Source of the DNA: Streptomyces akebiae
GTDB taxonomy: Bacteria; Actinomycetota; Actinomycetes; Streptomycetales; Streptomycetaceae
Direction: 5' to 3'
DNA: 64,000 bases
NCBI RefSeq assembly: GCF_019599145.1
Contig: NZ_CP080647.1
Coordinates: 8,742,001 to 8,806,000, forward strand
Shown here: one piece after another, positions 52,421 to 61,503 of the stretch
Layout of the letters: every line of letters starts with the position of its first letter
Numbering within the stretch: position 1 is the first letter of the stretch
Made by a program: the position numbers and the translations under genes
The notes under the pieces: generated by a model
The model's database searches: none
What the model saw: only the letters and a program-made list of their open reading frames with translations
Told to the model about the DNA's origin: nothing

Positions 52421-53262
52421 CGGCGGTCCGAGGGGCTGCCGTGGACAGTGGCAGGGACCGGGACCGGGACCGGGACAGGGGCAGAGACAGGGACCGGGAC
52501 AGAGGGACCACCGGCGTCAGGGCCACCGCGCGTATCGCGGCCCGCGTCGACGGGCGGGGCGGTACGGCCCTGCCCGTGCTGGAGAGCGACGGGCCCCTGG
52601 CGTTGCGCCGTACCCGGGGGAGGGGTGACGCGGCGCGGGTCATGCTGGTCGGGGCGATGAGCGGGCCGCTCGGCGGGGACCGGTTCGCCGTCGAGACGGA
52701 GGTCGGGGAGGAGGCCCGGCTGGACGTCGGGTCGGCCGCCGCGACGATCGCGTTGCCCGGACAGGCCAAGGGGGAGGCCCGCTACGACGTACGGATCGAC
52801 GTGGCGGCCGGGGGCGAACTGCGGTGGCTTCCCGAGCAGTTGATCTCAGCCAAGGGCAGCGATCTGGCGGTGTCGACGCGGGTCGAACTCGCCGCCGGGG
52901 CGCGGTTGGTGTTCCGCGAGGAGCAGGTGCTCGGCCGGGCCGGTGAGGAACCGGGGCGGTTGCGGAGTCGGCTCACCGTGTTGCTCGACGGGCGGCCGTT
53001 GCTCGATCAGGAGGTGGCCTGCGGGCCCGGGGCGCCCGGCGGCTGGGACGGACCCGCGGTGCTGGGCGGACACCGGGCGGTGGGACAACTCCTCGTCGTA
53101 CGACCGGAGTTCGTCGACAAGCAACCCGAGCCGAGGGTGCTGGCGGAGACCGCCGCGCTCACTCCGCTCGCCGGACCCGCCGTACTCGTCAGCGCGCTCG
53201 CGACCGACGCGTTGCGGCTGAGGCGTGTGCTCGACCAGGCCCTTGCCGAGTTGGACGGTTGA
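52417..53262 (+). CDS. ureD: Urease accessory protein UreD with Arg-Asp repeat near the N-terminus
   Basis: 281 residues from ATG 52417, overlapping the ureG stop. After residue 12 a run of alternating Arg and Asp ([19 protein letters not shown]) is encoded by GGGACC-type hexamer repeats at about 52449-52505. The UreD core follows: [55 protein letters not shown]. The family's usual N-terminus lacks this run, so it is probably a local expansion. Confidence 0.9.
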   Translation: MTAVRGAAVDSGRDRDRDRDRGRDRDRDRGTTGVRATARIAARVDGRGGTALPVLESDGPLALRRTRGRGDAARVMLVGAMSGPLGGDRFAVETEVGEEARLDVGSAAATIALPGQAKGEARYDVRIDVAAGGELRWLPEQLISAKGSDLAVSTRVELAAGARLVFREEQVLGRAGEEPGRLRSRLTVLLDGRPLLDQEVACGPGAPGGWDGPAVLGGHRAVGQLLVVRPEFVDKQPEPRVLAETAALTPLAGPAVLVSALATDALRLRRVLDQALAELDG

Positions 53263-53417
53263 GCGGGCGGGCGTTCCGGCATCCGCTGAACGGGACTTTC
53301 CGCACCGGTTATCGGATTAGTAAAGAACGTGACGGCCCCCTGTTCCCAGGTGCCTCACAGGTACGAGGATCCCCGTGACCATTCGAAACTTCGAATCGAT
53401 GTACGGGGAGTTCCCTC

Positions 53418-55016
53418 TTGAGAGGTATGAGGCCGACGAGAAGGGCGGGAGCGTTCGGCTCCGCCGGACTGCTCGTCACGGCGACCCTGATAGCCGGCGC
53501 CGTCACCGCGCCCGCGGCCGGCGCCGCGGACGGCGCGAGTGCGCGGGACCGCGAGGCCAAGGGTGTCGCCGTCGCCGCCGCGAAGGCGGCGAAGAAGGGC
53601 GTCACTTGGCAGGACTGCCCGGAGAGCTGGGGCCTGGAGAAGCCCATCCGGTGCGGCTGGGTCACCGTGCCGCTGGACTACGCCAAACCGAACGGCAAGC
53701 AGATCAAGCTCGCCGTGGACCGGATCGGCAACACCGGAACGAAGGAGGAGCGCCAGGGCGCGCTCGTCTACAACCCCGGCGGTCCGGGCGGCTCGGGCCT
53801 GCGCTTCCCGCGCCGGGTCACGACCAAGAACCCCTTGTGGGTCAACACGTCCAAGGCCTACGACTTCGTGGGCTTCGACCCGCGTGGTGTCGGCAAGTCG
53901 GCGCCCATCTCCTGTGCCGACCCCCAGGAGTTCGTGAAGGCGCCCAAGATGGACCCGGTCCCGGACTCCGAGGCCGACAAGCGCAAGCAGCGCAGGCTCG
54001 CGGCGAAGTACGCGGCCGGCTGCAAGGAGCGCAGCGGCGAGATGCTGCCGCACATGACGACCCCGAACACCGCGCGTGACCTGGACGTCATCCGGGCCGC
54101 CCTCGGGGAGAAGAAGCTCAACTTCCTCGGTGTCTCGTACGGTACGTACATCGGCGCCGTCTACGGCACCCTCTTCCCGAATCGCGTGCGCCGCATGGTC
54201 GTCGACAGCGTGGTGAACCCCTCCCGCGAGAAGATCTGGTACCAGGCCAACCTGGACCAGGACGTCGCCTTCGAGGGACGCTGGAAGGACTGGACGAAGT
54301 GGGTCGCGGCGAACGACGCGACCTACCACCTCGGTGACACCCAGGCGAAGGTGCAGGCGAACTGGCTGAACCTGCGCGCCACCGCGAAGAAGAACCCGCT
54401 CGGCGGGCTGGTCGGCCCGGCCGAGCTGATCTCCTTCTTCCAGAGCGCCCCGTACTACGACTCCGCGTGGGCGCCCACCGCCCAGGTGTGGAGCAAGTAC
54501 GCCGCCGGTGACACCCAGGCCCTGGTCGACGCGGCCGCCCCGGACCTCGGCGACACCGTGGGCAACGCCGTCGCCGAGAACGGCAACGCCGTCTACACGG
54601 CGGTCGAGTGCACCGACGCCAAGTGGCCCACGAGCTGGAAGAAGTGGGACCGCGACAACACCAGGCTGCACAAGAACCATCCGTTCATGACCTGGGCCAA
54701 CGCCTGGATGAACCTGCCGTGCGCCACCTGGCCGTCCAAGCAGTACACCCCGGTCGACGTGAAGACCAGGAAGGGCCTGCCGCCCGTCCTGATCGTCCAG
54801 TCCGAGCGGGACGCGGCCACGCCGTACGAGGGCGCCGTCGAGCTGCACAAGCGGTTCAAGGGCTCCCGGCTGATCACGGAGAGGAAGGCCGGCTCCCACG
54901 GAGTCACCGGCCTGGTCAACCCGTGCGTCAACGAGCGCGTGGACACCTACCTGCTCACCGGCGAGGTGGGCAAGGCCGACGTGACGTGCGCCCCGCACGC
55001 CACGCCGACCCCGTAG
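53418..55016 (+). CDS. Secreted alpha/beta hydrolase, tripeptidyl aminopeptidase type
   Basis: 532 residues, TTG start at 53418 supported by GGGGAG 7 bases ahead (ATG 53427 is the alternative). A signal peptide ends near APAAGAADG. The alpha/beta fold has YNPGGPGGSG as oxyanion region, nucleophile Ser in FLGVSYGTYIGAVY, Asp in SERDAATPYEGA, and His in AGSHGVTG. The C-terminal domain is the TAP/abhydrolase_4 kind. It resembles streptomycete SlpD/SlpE-like peptidases that release N-terminal tripeptides. Confidence 0.9.
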   Translation: MRGMRPTRRAGAFGSAGLLVTATLIAGAVTAPAAGAADGASARDREAKGVAVAAAKAAKKGVTWQDCPESWGLEKPIRCGWVTVPLDYAKPNGKQIKLAVDRIGNTGTKEERQGALVYNPGGPGGSGLRFPRRVTTKNPLWVNTSKAYDFVGFDPRGVGKSAPISCADPQEFVKAPKMDPVPDSEADKRKQRRLAAKYAAGCKERSGEMLPHMTTPNTARDLDVIRAALGEKKLNFLGVSYGTYIGAVYGTLFPNRVRRMVVDSVVNPSREKIWYQANLDQDVAFEGRWKDWTKWVAANDATYHLGDTQAKVQANWLNLRATAKKNPLGGLVGPAELISFFQSAPYYDSAWAPTAQVWSKYAAGDTQALVDAAAPDLGDTVGNAVAENGNAVYTAVECTDAKWPTSWKKWDRDNTRLHKNHPFMTWANAWMNLPCATWPSKQYTPVDVKTRKGLPPVLIVQSERDAATPYEGAVELHKRFKGSRLITERKAGSHGVTGLVNPCVNERVDTYLLTGEVGKADVTCAPHATPTP

Positions 55017-55023
55017 GCCCCCT

Positions 55024-55064
55024 AGAGGCCGTAGAGGCCGTAGAGGCCGTAGGGGCCGTAGGGA
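55024..55064. repeat. GAGGCCGTA tandem repeats
   Basis: Four to five units of TAGAGGCCG (9 bases), the last one altered to TAGGGGCCG, sit right after the peptidase stop and before the terminator. Confidence 0.8.
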
Positions 55065-55075
55065 CGTGACAGCGG

Positions 55076-55110
55076 CGAGGGGCGACCGTCGATGACGGTC
55101 GCCCCTCGCT
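55076..55110. terminator. Bidirectional terminator hairpin
   Basis: A perfect 16-bp stem (GCGAGGGGCGACCGTC, 55076-55091, with its complement at 55095-55110) and a 3-base loop, between the ends of two convergent genes. It is symmetric and can serve both. Confidence 0.85.
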
Positions 55111-55117
55111 CATGCGC

Positions 55118-56158
55118 TCAGGCCTGTCGTCCCGCCAGCCAGGCGTCCTCCGCCGCGTAGTCGAAGAGGTCCCCGTACGCCTCGGCCATCCGGGGGTAGG
55201 CCTCCCGCCAGTCCCGTCCGCCCGCGAGCCGGCCCTCGATCCAGGCGACCGTCTCCGGCAGTGACTCCGCGTACCGGACCACCGGCCGGTAGCCCAGCTC
55301 CCGCTCGGCCGCCGACATGTCGCACACCACGGGCACCGGCACGGACCACGGGGTGCCTCCCACCGTGGGCGACGGGGCGGGGCCGTCGACGAGCACGTTC
55401 TGCGTCCGGACGCCCATCACCGCGTCGATGGCGGTGGCGATCTCCACGACGGTGGGTGCGTCGGGGTCGACCGCGTTCAGCGCCCGTGAACCGGGCCGGG
55501 CGGCGGCCAGCCGGATCAGCTCGGCGATGTTGTGGACGCTCGCCGGATGGAAGCGGCTCGCACCGCCGTACGCGAGGACCCGACGCTCTCTGCCGTCCAG
55601 GTTGCGCTTCACGAAGTACAGCTCGCGCGGGGTACGGCAGTGCGGCCCGTGAACGGCGCCCGCGCGCAGCAGGGTCGTGGGCAACCGGTCGCCACCGGCG
55701 AGGAGTTCACGCTCCAGGCCCGCCTTGCGGGTGCTGTACGAGGTGTCGCCCGGCCGGATGGTGCGCCGGCTCTCGGGCAGGGGCAGCGGGTACTCGGGGA
55801 AGCCGCCCGGCTCCGCCTGGGTGTCGAAGTTGCGGCCCTTGTCGTCCTCGTACACCGAGACGCTGGAGACGACGACCGCCGAGCCCACCCGGTCGGCCAG
55901 CGACAGCAATTGCCGGGCGTGTTCGGGACCGTAGGCGACCATGTCCACCAGCACGTCGCAGCCGTCACCGACCGCGGCCGCGAGCGCCGCGTCGTCGCTC
56001 CGGTCGGCGGAGACGGTCCGTACCTCCTCGGGCCAGCCGTCGTCCCGGCCGCCGCCCCGCGAGACGGCCGTCACCGCCCATCCGTCGCCCGCCAGCGCGC
56101 CCACGGCCACCCGGCCGATCTGTCCCGTCGCTCCGACCACCACAGCACGTCGTGTCAT
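55118..56158 (-). CDS. NAD-dependent epimerase/dehydratase-like protein
   Basis: 346 residues. Extended SDR fold: the nucleotide motif is VVVGATGQIGRVAVGAL, acidic residues follow in VSADRSDDAAL, and SSVSVYEDDKGR with SYSTRKAGLE gives a YxxxK-type site (Y-S-T-R-K). The late segment LGYRPVVRYAESLPETVAWI is typical for epimerases. ATG 56158 begins the dinucleotide fold directly. The substrate is unknown. Confidence 0.82.
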   Translation of the reverse strand: MTRRAVVVGATGQIGRVAVGALAGDGWAVTAVSRGGGRDDGWPEEVRTVSADRSDDAALAAAVGDGCDVLVDMVAYGPEHARQLLSLADRVGSAVVVSSVSVYEDDKGRNFDTQAEPGGFPEYPLPLPESRRTIRPGDTSYSTRKAGLERELLAGGDRLPTTLLRAGAVHGPHCRTPRELYFVKRNLDGRERRVLAYGGASRFHPASVHNIAELIRLAAARPGSRALNAVDPDAPTVVEIATAIDAVMGVRTQNVLVDGPAPSPTVGGTPWSVPVPVVCDMSAAERELGYRPVVRYAESLPETVAWIEGRLAGGRDWREAYPRMAEAYGDLFDYAAEDAWLAGRQA

Positions 56159-56335
56159 GGCCCCGACCGTACGACGCCCAGGTGCCGAGCGCCGGGACGC
56201 TCTGCTACCGGCAGAGCACCATGCCGCCCTGCCGCCGGCAGGACAACCCTGTTGCCCTGCCACCGGGACCCCCGGAAGCCTGGACGCTGTCCGCCGTGAT
56301 CAGGCCCCGACTCGGTGTGATCCGCCGGGGTCCGC

Positions 56336-57055
56336 TCAACTCAGCGGCAGGCGCGGGAACTTGCGTTCCTTCGCAGCGGCGGCCTCCTCCGCCTTCACGA
56401 CGGCCGCGTACTGGTCGACGTACTCCTGCTCGGAGAGCGTGAGGATCGCGTACATGATCTCGTCGGTGATGGCCCGCAGCACGGCCTTCTCGTTCTCCAT
56501 GCCCTCGTAGCGGGAGAAGTCGAGGGGCTTGCCGAAGCGGATGACGACGGGGTGGATGTTGGGGATGACCTTGCCCGGGGGCTGGGCCTCGAAGGTGCCG
56601 ATCATGGCGCACGGGATGACGGGCACGCCGGCCTTGAGCGCCATGACCGCGACGCCGACCTTGCCCTTGTAGAGGCGGCCGTCGTGCGAGCGGGTGCCCT
56701 CCGGGTAGATGCCGAGGAGTTCGTCCTTGCTCAGCACGCCGAGCCCCTCGCGGATGGCGGCCTGGCCCGCCTCCTTGCCGGAGCGGTCGACCGGGATCTG
56801 CCCGACGCTGTGGAAGAAGAACGCCGTCAACCGGCCCTTGAGCCCCGGGCCGGTGAAGTACTCGGCCTTCGCCAGGAAGGTGATGCGGCGCTTGAGGATC
56901 GCGGGCATCAGGAAGTGGTCCGAGAAGGACAGATGATTGCCCGCGACGATGGCGGCGCCCGACGACGGCACGTTTTCGAGGCCCTCGATGCGAGGCCGGA
57001 AGACCAGTCTCAGCAGGGGTCCCAGAAGCACGTACTTGAGCAGGTAATAGAACAC
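56336..57055 (-). CDS. 1-acyl-sn-glycerol-3-phosphate acyltransferase (PlsC-like)
   Basis: 239 residues, GTG start with GAGGGAG ahead. Acyltransferase motifs: NHLSFSDH (NHx4D), GQIPVDRSGKEAGQ, and YPEGTRSHDGRLYKGK, then a late VIPCAMIGT. One N-terminal amphipathic/TM segment (YYLLKYVLLGPLLRLVF). It makes phosphatidic acid from lyso-PA. A Lys/Glu-rich C-terminal helix (EAAAAKERKFP) follows. Confidence 0.92.
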   Translation of the reverse strand: MFYYLLKYVLLGPLLRLVFRPRIEGLENVPSSGAAIVAGNHLSFSDHFLMPAILKRRITFLAKAEYFTGPGLKGRLTAFFFHSVGQIPVDRSGKEAGQAAIREGLGVLSKDELLGIYPEGTRSHDGRLYKGKVGVAVMALKAGVPVIPCAMIGTFEAQPPGKVIPNIHPVVIRFGKPLDFSRYEGMENEKAVLRAITDEIMYAILTLSEQEYVDQYAAVVKAEEAAAAKERKFPRLPLS

Positions 57056-57318
57056 GGCGTCTCCCTCGCGCTACCGGATCGGCTCTGTGGACGTGTTCGG
57101 ACTCACGAGGACTCCTCGCTGACACCGCTGACGCTGCGTCAGGCGCATGAGCGCTGGTGGGCCGCGTCCTGCGTGTCGACGATTGATCGTAGCCCCACGT
57201 GCCACGTCACCGGGAGGAGGCCGGAGGAAACCGAACAGCGTGAGCGTCCCGCACATGGCGGACCGGCGGTCATGGAAGGACGGGTCGCGGCACGGCGGCC
57301 GCTCGCTCGACCCGCCCG

Positions 57319-57912
57319 TCACCGGGCCCCGCGGGCGATCGGTGCCGTCCGTACCCGCCCCCGGCCGGCGGCCACCCTCTCGGCCCCGATCCGGGGCAGC
57401 CATGAAAGGGCTTCCCCCCACCCCGTACGCCTGGGTCTCGGCGGCACGTCGTCGATCGCGCTCTCCTTGGGCCGCGTGGGTGACTCGCCGCCCCCGCCCA
57501 GCTCGTCGGACAGGCAGGCGAGGTACACGGCCATGGTGGTGCGGTGGTCGCGCGGCGGTCGGCCGGTGAGCTGCTCGATCTTCTGCATGCGGTAGGCCAC
57601 GGTGTTCCGGTGGACGTGCAGCGCCTCGGCCGCCCGGACGAGATGGAAGCCGCCCTCGCCCACGCGGTGACCGTGTCGCGGAGCACCGGCCGTTCCGGCT
57701 GCTCCCGCGGCTCCGCGGCCGTCACCGCGAGCAGCCGTCCGCGGGTCGGCTGGCCCACCGCCGCCAGGAGCTGGTGGATCCGCAGATCGGCGATCAGACG
57801 GACCGGGGCGCCGCCCGCCCCGCGGACGGTCGGGCGCCCGGCCGAACCGCTCGTCCGCCGGGCGGTCAGGTGGAGCGCGTCGCACGCGTCCTGGCAGGAG
57901 CCGTGGAAGTGG
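57319..57912 (-). pseudogene. Truncated, frameshifted PucR/CdaR-type regulator
   Basis: Two frames together give a PucR C-terminal half. One frame reads LIADLRIHQLLAAVGQPTRG and ...PVLRDTVTAW down to about 57665; then a shift of one base continues GEGGFHLVRAAEALHVHRNT and VAYRMQKIEQLTGRPP, the PucR-type HTH. The N-terminal half of a normal regulator is missing, and the upstream end abuts the ornithine aminotransferase terminator. It is most likely a remnant of a regulator of amino-acid genes. Confidence 0.7.
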
Positions 57913-57915
57913 TGT

Positions 57916-57939
57916 CCCGCGCCCCTTTCGGGGCGCGGG
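57916..57939 (-). terminator. Hairpin terminator of the rocD operon
   Basis: CCCGCGCCCC-TTTC-GGGGCGCGGG, a perfect 10-bp stem with a 4-base loop, 18 bases after the ornithine aminotransferase stop. Confidence 0.75.
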
Positions 57940-57956
57940 CGGGCGGACTCCGAGTC

Positions 57957-59183
57957 TCAGGAGCCCTCCTTCAGTACCTCCCCCAACGTCCCCAGCGCCG
58001 ACCGGAGTTCCGTCCCCGTGATCGTCAGGGGCGGAGCCAGGCGGATGGTCGAGCCATGGGTGTCCTTGACCAGGATGCCGCGCTCCATGAGCCGGTGACT
58101 GATCTCGCGGCCCGTGCCGAGCGCGGGGTCGACGTCGACACCCGCCCACAGTCCGCGCGCCCGGAAGCCGACCACGCCCCGGCCGACCAGTTCCGTGAGC
58201 CCCTCCCGCAGCACCCCGCCCAGTTCGGTGGCCCTGAGCTGGAACTCCCCGGTGCGCAGCAGCTCGACCACCGCCGAACCGACCGCCGCGGCCAGGGGAT
58301 TGCCGCCGAACGTCGAGCCGTGCTCGCCGGGACGCAGGACCGACAGCACCTCACGGCGGGCCACCACCGCCGACACCGGCACGATGCCGCCGCCGAGCGC
58401 CTTGCCGAGCAGGACGGCGTCGGGCAGGACGTCCTCGTGCTCGACGGCGAGCGTGCGGCCCGTGCGGCCGAGACCCGACTGGATCTCGTCCGCGACGAAG
58501 AGACAGCCGGTGCGCCGGGTCAGCTCGCGGACCCCGCGCAGATAGCCGTCGTCGGGGATGAGGACACCCGCCTCGCCCTGGATGGGCTCGATGAGCACCG
58601 CGGCCGTCGTCTCGTCGATCGCCGCCTCCAGCGCGGCGAGGTCGTTGTACGGGACCACCCGGAAGCCCGGCGTGAACGGCCCGAACCCGTCGCGGGCCAC
58701 CGGGTCCGTGGAGAAGCTGACGATGGTCGTCGTACGGCCGTGGAAGTTGTCGGCGGCGACGACGATCGTGGCTTGGTCGGCGGGGACGCCCTTCACCTCG
58801 TACGCCCACTTGCGGGCCACCTTGATCGCGCTCTCCACCGCCTCGGCGCCCGTGTTCATCGGCAGCACCATGTCCAGGCCGGTCAGCTCGGCCAGCGACT
58901 CGGCGAACTCGGCGAGACGGTCGTTGTGGAAGGCCCGCGAGGTGAGGGTGAGGGTGTCGAGCTGGCGGTGCGCGGCCTCGATCAGCGCCGGGTGGCGGTG
59001 GCCGAAGTTGAGGGCGGAGTAGCCGGCCAGCATGTCCAGATAGCGGCGGCCCTCGACGTCCTCGACCCAGGTGCCCTCGGCGCGGGCGACGACCACGGGC
59101 AGCGGGTGGTAGTTGTGCGCGAGGACGGGCTCCTCGGCGCGGATCAGGTCGGCCGACGAACGCGCGCGGACGGGAGCGGTCAT
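57957..59183 (-). CDS. rocD: Ornithine aminotransferase
   Basis: 408 residues, fold-type I PLP enzyme. Marks: GYSALNFGHRHPALIEA, NTGAEAVESAIKVARKW, FHGRTTTIVSFSTDP, ADEIQSGLGRTG, and the PLP lysine in LLGKALGGGIVPVS. ATG 59183 overlaps the DDAH stop as ATGA. It converts ornithine and 2-oxoglutarate to glutamate semialdehyde. Its partner upstream makes citrulline from methylarginine or arginine analogues, so the operon serves arginine-related catabolism. Confidence 0.92.
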   Translation of the reverse strand: MTAPVRARSSADLIRAEEPVLAHNYHPLPVVVARAEGTWVEDVEGRRYLDMLAGYSALNFGHRHPALIEAAHRQLDTLTLTSRAFHNDRLAEFAESLAELTGLDMVLPMNTGAEAVESAIKVARKWAYEVKGVPADQATIVVAADNFHGRTTTIVSFSTDPVARDGFGPFTPGFRVVPYNDLAALEAAIDETTAAVLIEPIQGEAGVLIPDDGYLRGVRELTRRTGCLFVADEIQSGLGRTGRTLAVEHEDVLPDAVLLGKALGGGIVPVSAVVARREVLSVLRPGEHGSTFGGNPLAAAVGSAVVELLRTGEFQLRATELGGVLREGLTELVGRGVVGFRARGLWAGVDVDPALGTGREISHRLMERGILVKDTHGSTIRLAPPLTITGTELRSALGTLGEVLKEGS

Positions 59184-60010
59184 GAGCGGATCTCCTGAGT
59201 GACGCACTTGATGCCGCCGCCGGCCTTCTGGAACTCCGACAGGTCGACGGGGACGGGGACGTAGCCCTGGCGGGCGAGCTGGTCGGCGAGTTCCTTGGCC
59301 CGGGGCGAGATGAAGACATGGCGGCCGTCGGACACCGAGTTCAGGCCGAAGGCCATGGCGTCCTCGCGGGTGGCGATCACCGCGTCCGGGTAGAGGCGGG
59401 CGAGGACCGCGCGGCTGCCGGGTGAGAACGCCTCCGGGTAGTACGCGATGTTGCCCGCGGCGCCGTCGCTCCCGTCCTCCAGGACGAACAGCGCCGTGTC
59501 CAGATGGTAGAAGCGCGGGTCCACCAGCTGGAGGCTGATCACGGGGACGCCGAAGAACTCCTGCGCCTGGCGATGCGCGTCACGGGTGGTGCGGAAGCCG
59601 GTCCCGGCGAGCAGATAGCGACCGGTGGGCACCAGATCGCCCTCTCCCTCGCACACCGACTCGGAGCGGAACACCTCGTACCCGGCGCTCTTGAACCAGG
59701 CGTCGTAGGCGGTGGACTCGGGGCGCCGCTCGGGCGCGTGGAACAGCGAGCCGAGGACGCGGCCGCCGAGGACGAGCGCGCAGTTGGCGGCGAACACCAT
59801 GTCCGGCAGCGCCGCCACCGGCTCCACGGTGTCCACGGTGTGACCATGGGACCGATAGGCGCGGATCAGCTCCTGCCACTGATCCTGGGCCAGGTCGACG
59901 TCCACGGGGGTGTCCGGATGCATCCAGGGATTGATCGAGTACTGCACGGCGAAGTGTCTGGGTTCGCAGACGAGAAAGCGCCGAAGGCGCGGCACACGGC
60001 TGTCGGGCAC
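59180..60010 (-). CDS. ddaH: Dimethylarginine dimethylaminohydrolase (DDAH/amidinotransferase family)
   Basis: 276 residues from GTG 60010, with GGAG 9 bases ahead; GTG 60106 is in frame upstream but its extra residues are basic and not family-like. Catalytic marks of the guanidino-modifying fold: PDMVFAANCALVLGG, RFYHLDTALFVLEDG with the base His, and active Cys in GGIKCVTQEI near the end. Family members hydrolyse methylated arginine or arginine to citrulline. It is coupled to rocD and downstream of an Lrp gene. Confidence 0.88.
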   Translation of the reverse strand: MPDSRVPRLRRFLVCEPRHFAVQYSINPWMHPDTPVDVDLAQDQWQELIRAYRSHGHTVDTVEPVAALPDMVFAANCALVLGGRVLGSLFHAPERRPESTAYDAWFKSAGYEVFRSESVCEGEGDLVPTGRYLLAGTGFRTTRDAHRQAQEFFGVPVISLQLVDPRFYHLDTALFVLEDGSDGAAGNIAYYPEAFSPGSRAVLARLYPDAVIATREDAMAFGLNSVSDGRHVFISPRAKELADQLARQGYVPVPVDLSEFQKAGGGIKCVTQEIRS

Positions 60011-60095
60011 AGAGGGTTTCTCCGCTTCCTGACGGTGTCGACGGGGATGACACCACGGTAGGAATCGGGACCGGCGCACGACAAGAAACGAACGT

Positions 60096-60121
60096 TGCGT
60101 GTTCACGCAGTAATCCTGCGT
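60096..60121. promoter_or_regulatory. Three TGCGT half-sites, probable Lrp operator
   Basis: TGCGT (60096), ACGCA (60105) and TGCGT (60117) form two overlapping palindromes: TGCGTGTTCACGCA and ACGCAGTAATCCTGCGT. They lie between the Lrp stop and the ddaH start, where the ddaH promoter should be. The repeated symmetric sites suit Lrp/AsnC binding. Confidence 0.6.
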
Positions 60122-60132
60122 AGAGAACCGGC

Positions 60133-60624
60133 TCAGCGCAGGTTCGCTGCGTCCTGCGTCGCCCCGGCCTCCGGAGCCTCCGGCAGCAGGTGCGACAGCA
60201 CCATGTAGCTGATCGTCTTCCGGATGAACGGCTCGGTGCGGATCCGCTCCAGCACCTCCTCGAAATGCTCCACGTCCACCGCCCGCACGTGCAGCAACGC
60301 GTCGGCGCCACCGGTCACCGTCATCGCCGCCGTGATCTCCGGATGGTTGCGCACCACCTCCGCGAGCCGCCGGGGCGGCGCCGCGCCCTCGCAGTACACC
60401 TCCACGTACGCCTCCGTGCGCCAGCCGAGCGCCGCCGGCTGCACCGTGGCCGTGAAGCCGGTGATCACCCCGGTCTCCCGCAACCGGTCCACCCGCCGCT
60501 TGACCGCGGTGGCCGAAAGGCCGACGGTCGCGCCGATCTCGGCGAAGCTGGTCCTCGCGTTCGCCATCAACGCTGTGATGATCTTGCGATCGAGCTCGTC
60601 GAACGCCGCGGACTTGCTGTTCAT
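60133..60624 (-). CDS. Lrp/AsnC family regulator of the ddaH-rocD operon
   Basis: 163 residues. HTH: LDRKIITALMANARTSFAEI then GATVGLSATAVKRRVDRL. The RAM domain has AAMTVTGGADALLHVRAVDV. It is upstream of ddaH-rocD on the same strand with palindromes between. By position it should respond to arginine, ornithine or glutamate. The C-terminal LLPEAPEAGATQDA tail is unusual but short. Confidence 0.9.
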   Translation of the reverse strand: MNSKSAAFDELDRKIITALMANARTSFAEIGATVGLSATAVKRRVDRLRETGVITGFTATVQPAALGWRTEAYVEVYCEGAAPPRRLAEVVRNHPEITAAMTVTGGADALLHVRAVDVEHFEEVLERIRTEPFIRKTISYMVLSHLLPEAPEAGATQDAANLR

Positions 60625-60726
60625 GCGGGCACTGTATCCAGCGGGAGGCCCCCGCGACCCCCAGCGCCGAGGCCTCCGGCGCGCGGCCGTGTGCAGGCGT
60701 GCGAATTGCTCCTACACTCCACGTTC

Positions 60727-61494
60727 ATGCTGCGCGCGCTCGCCGTCGATGACGAGAAACCCTCCCTGGAGGAGCTGCTGTACCTGCTGAACGCGGATCC
60801 ACGGGTCGGCAGCGCCGAGGGCGCGAACGACGCCACCGAGGCACTGCGGCGGATCAACCGCGCCCTGGAGTCCGGCCCCGACGGGCCCGAGGCGATCGAC
60901 GTCGTCTTCCTCGACATCCAGATGGCCGGCCTCGACGGCCTCGACCTCGCCCGCCTCCTCACCGGCTTCGCCCGGCCCCCGCTCGTCGTCTTCGTCACCG
61001 CGCACGAGGGCTTCGCCGTCCAGGCCTTCGACCTCAAGGCCGTCGACTACGTCCTCAAACCCGTACGCCGGGAACGCCTCGCCGAGGCGATCCGCCGGGC
61101 CGTCCAGCTCCGCGAGGCGACCACGGCACCGGCCCCGCCGATACCGGTCCACGAACCCGACCCCGACCAGATACCCGTCGAGCTCGGCGGGGTGACCCGC
61201 TTCGTCACCGTCGACGACATCACCCACGTCGAGGCCCAGGGCGACTACGCCCGACTGCACACCCCGCAGGGCAGCCACCTCATCCGCATCCCCCTCTCCA
61301 CCCTCGAAGAGCGCTGGCGCGCACGCGGGTTCGTCCGCATCCACCGCCGCCATCTCGTCGCCCTGCGCCACGTCGGCGAACTCCGCCTGGACGCGGGCAC
61401 GGTCAGCGTCCTCGTCGGCTCCGTGGAACTCCAGGTCAGCCGCCGTCACGCCCGCGAGCTGCGCGATCTGCTGATGCGCCGGACCACGGGCTGA
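60727..61494 (+). CDS. LytTR-family response regulator
   Basis: 255 residues from ATG 60727. Receiver domain: acidic pair VDDEKPSLEE, phosphorylation Asp in VVFLDIQMAGLDG, T/S in FVTAHEG and K in YVLKPVRRE. C-terminal LytTR DNA-binding domain: VEAQGDYARLHTPQGSHLIR and FVRIHRRHLVALRHV. It is followed by a small membrane gene, an SSS transporter and a histidine kinase gene, so it probably controls carboxylate uptake in response to that kinase. Confidence 0.92.
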   Translation: MLRALAVDDEKPSLEELLYLLNADPRVGSAEGANDATEALRRINRALESGPDGPEAIDVVFLDIQMAGLDGLDLARLLTGFARPPLVVFVTAHEGFAVQAFDLKAVDYVLKPVRRERLAEAIRRAVQLREATTAPAPPIPVHEPDPDQIPVELGGVTRFVTVDDITHVEAQGDYARLHTPQGSHLIRIPLSTLEERWRARGFVRIHRRHLVALRHVGELRLDAGTVSVLVGSVELQVSRRHARELRDLLMRRTTG

Positions 61495-61503
61495 GGAGCC
61501 ACC

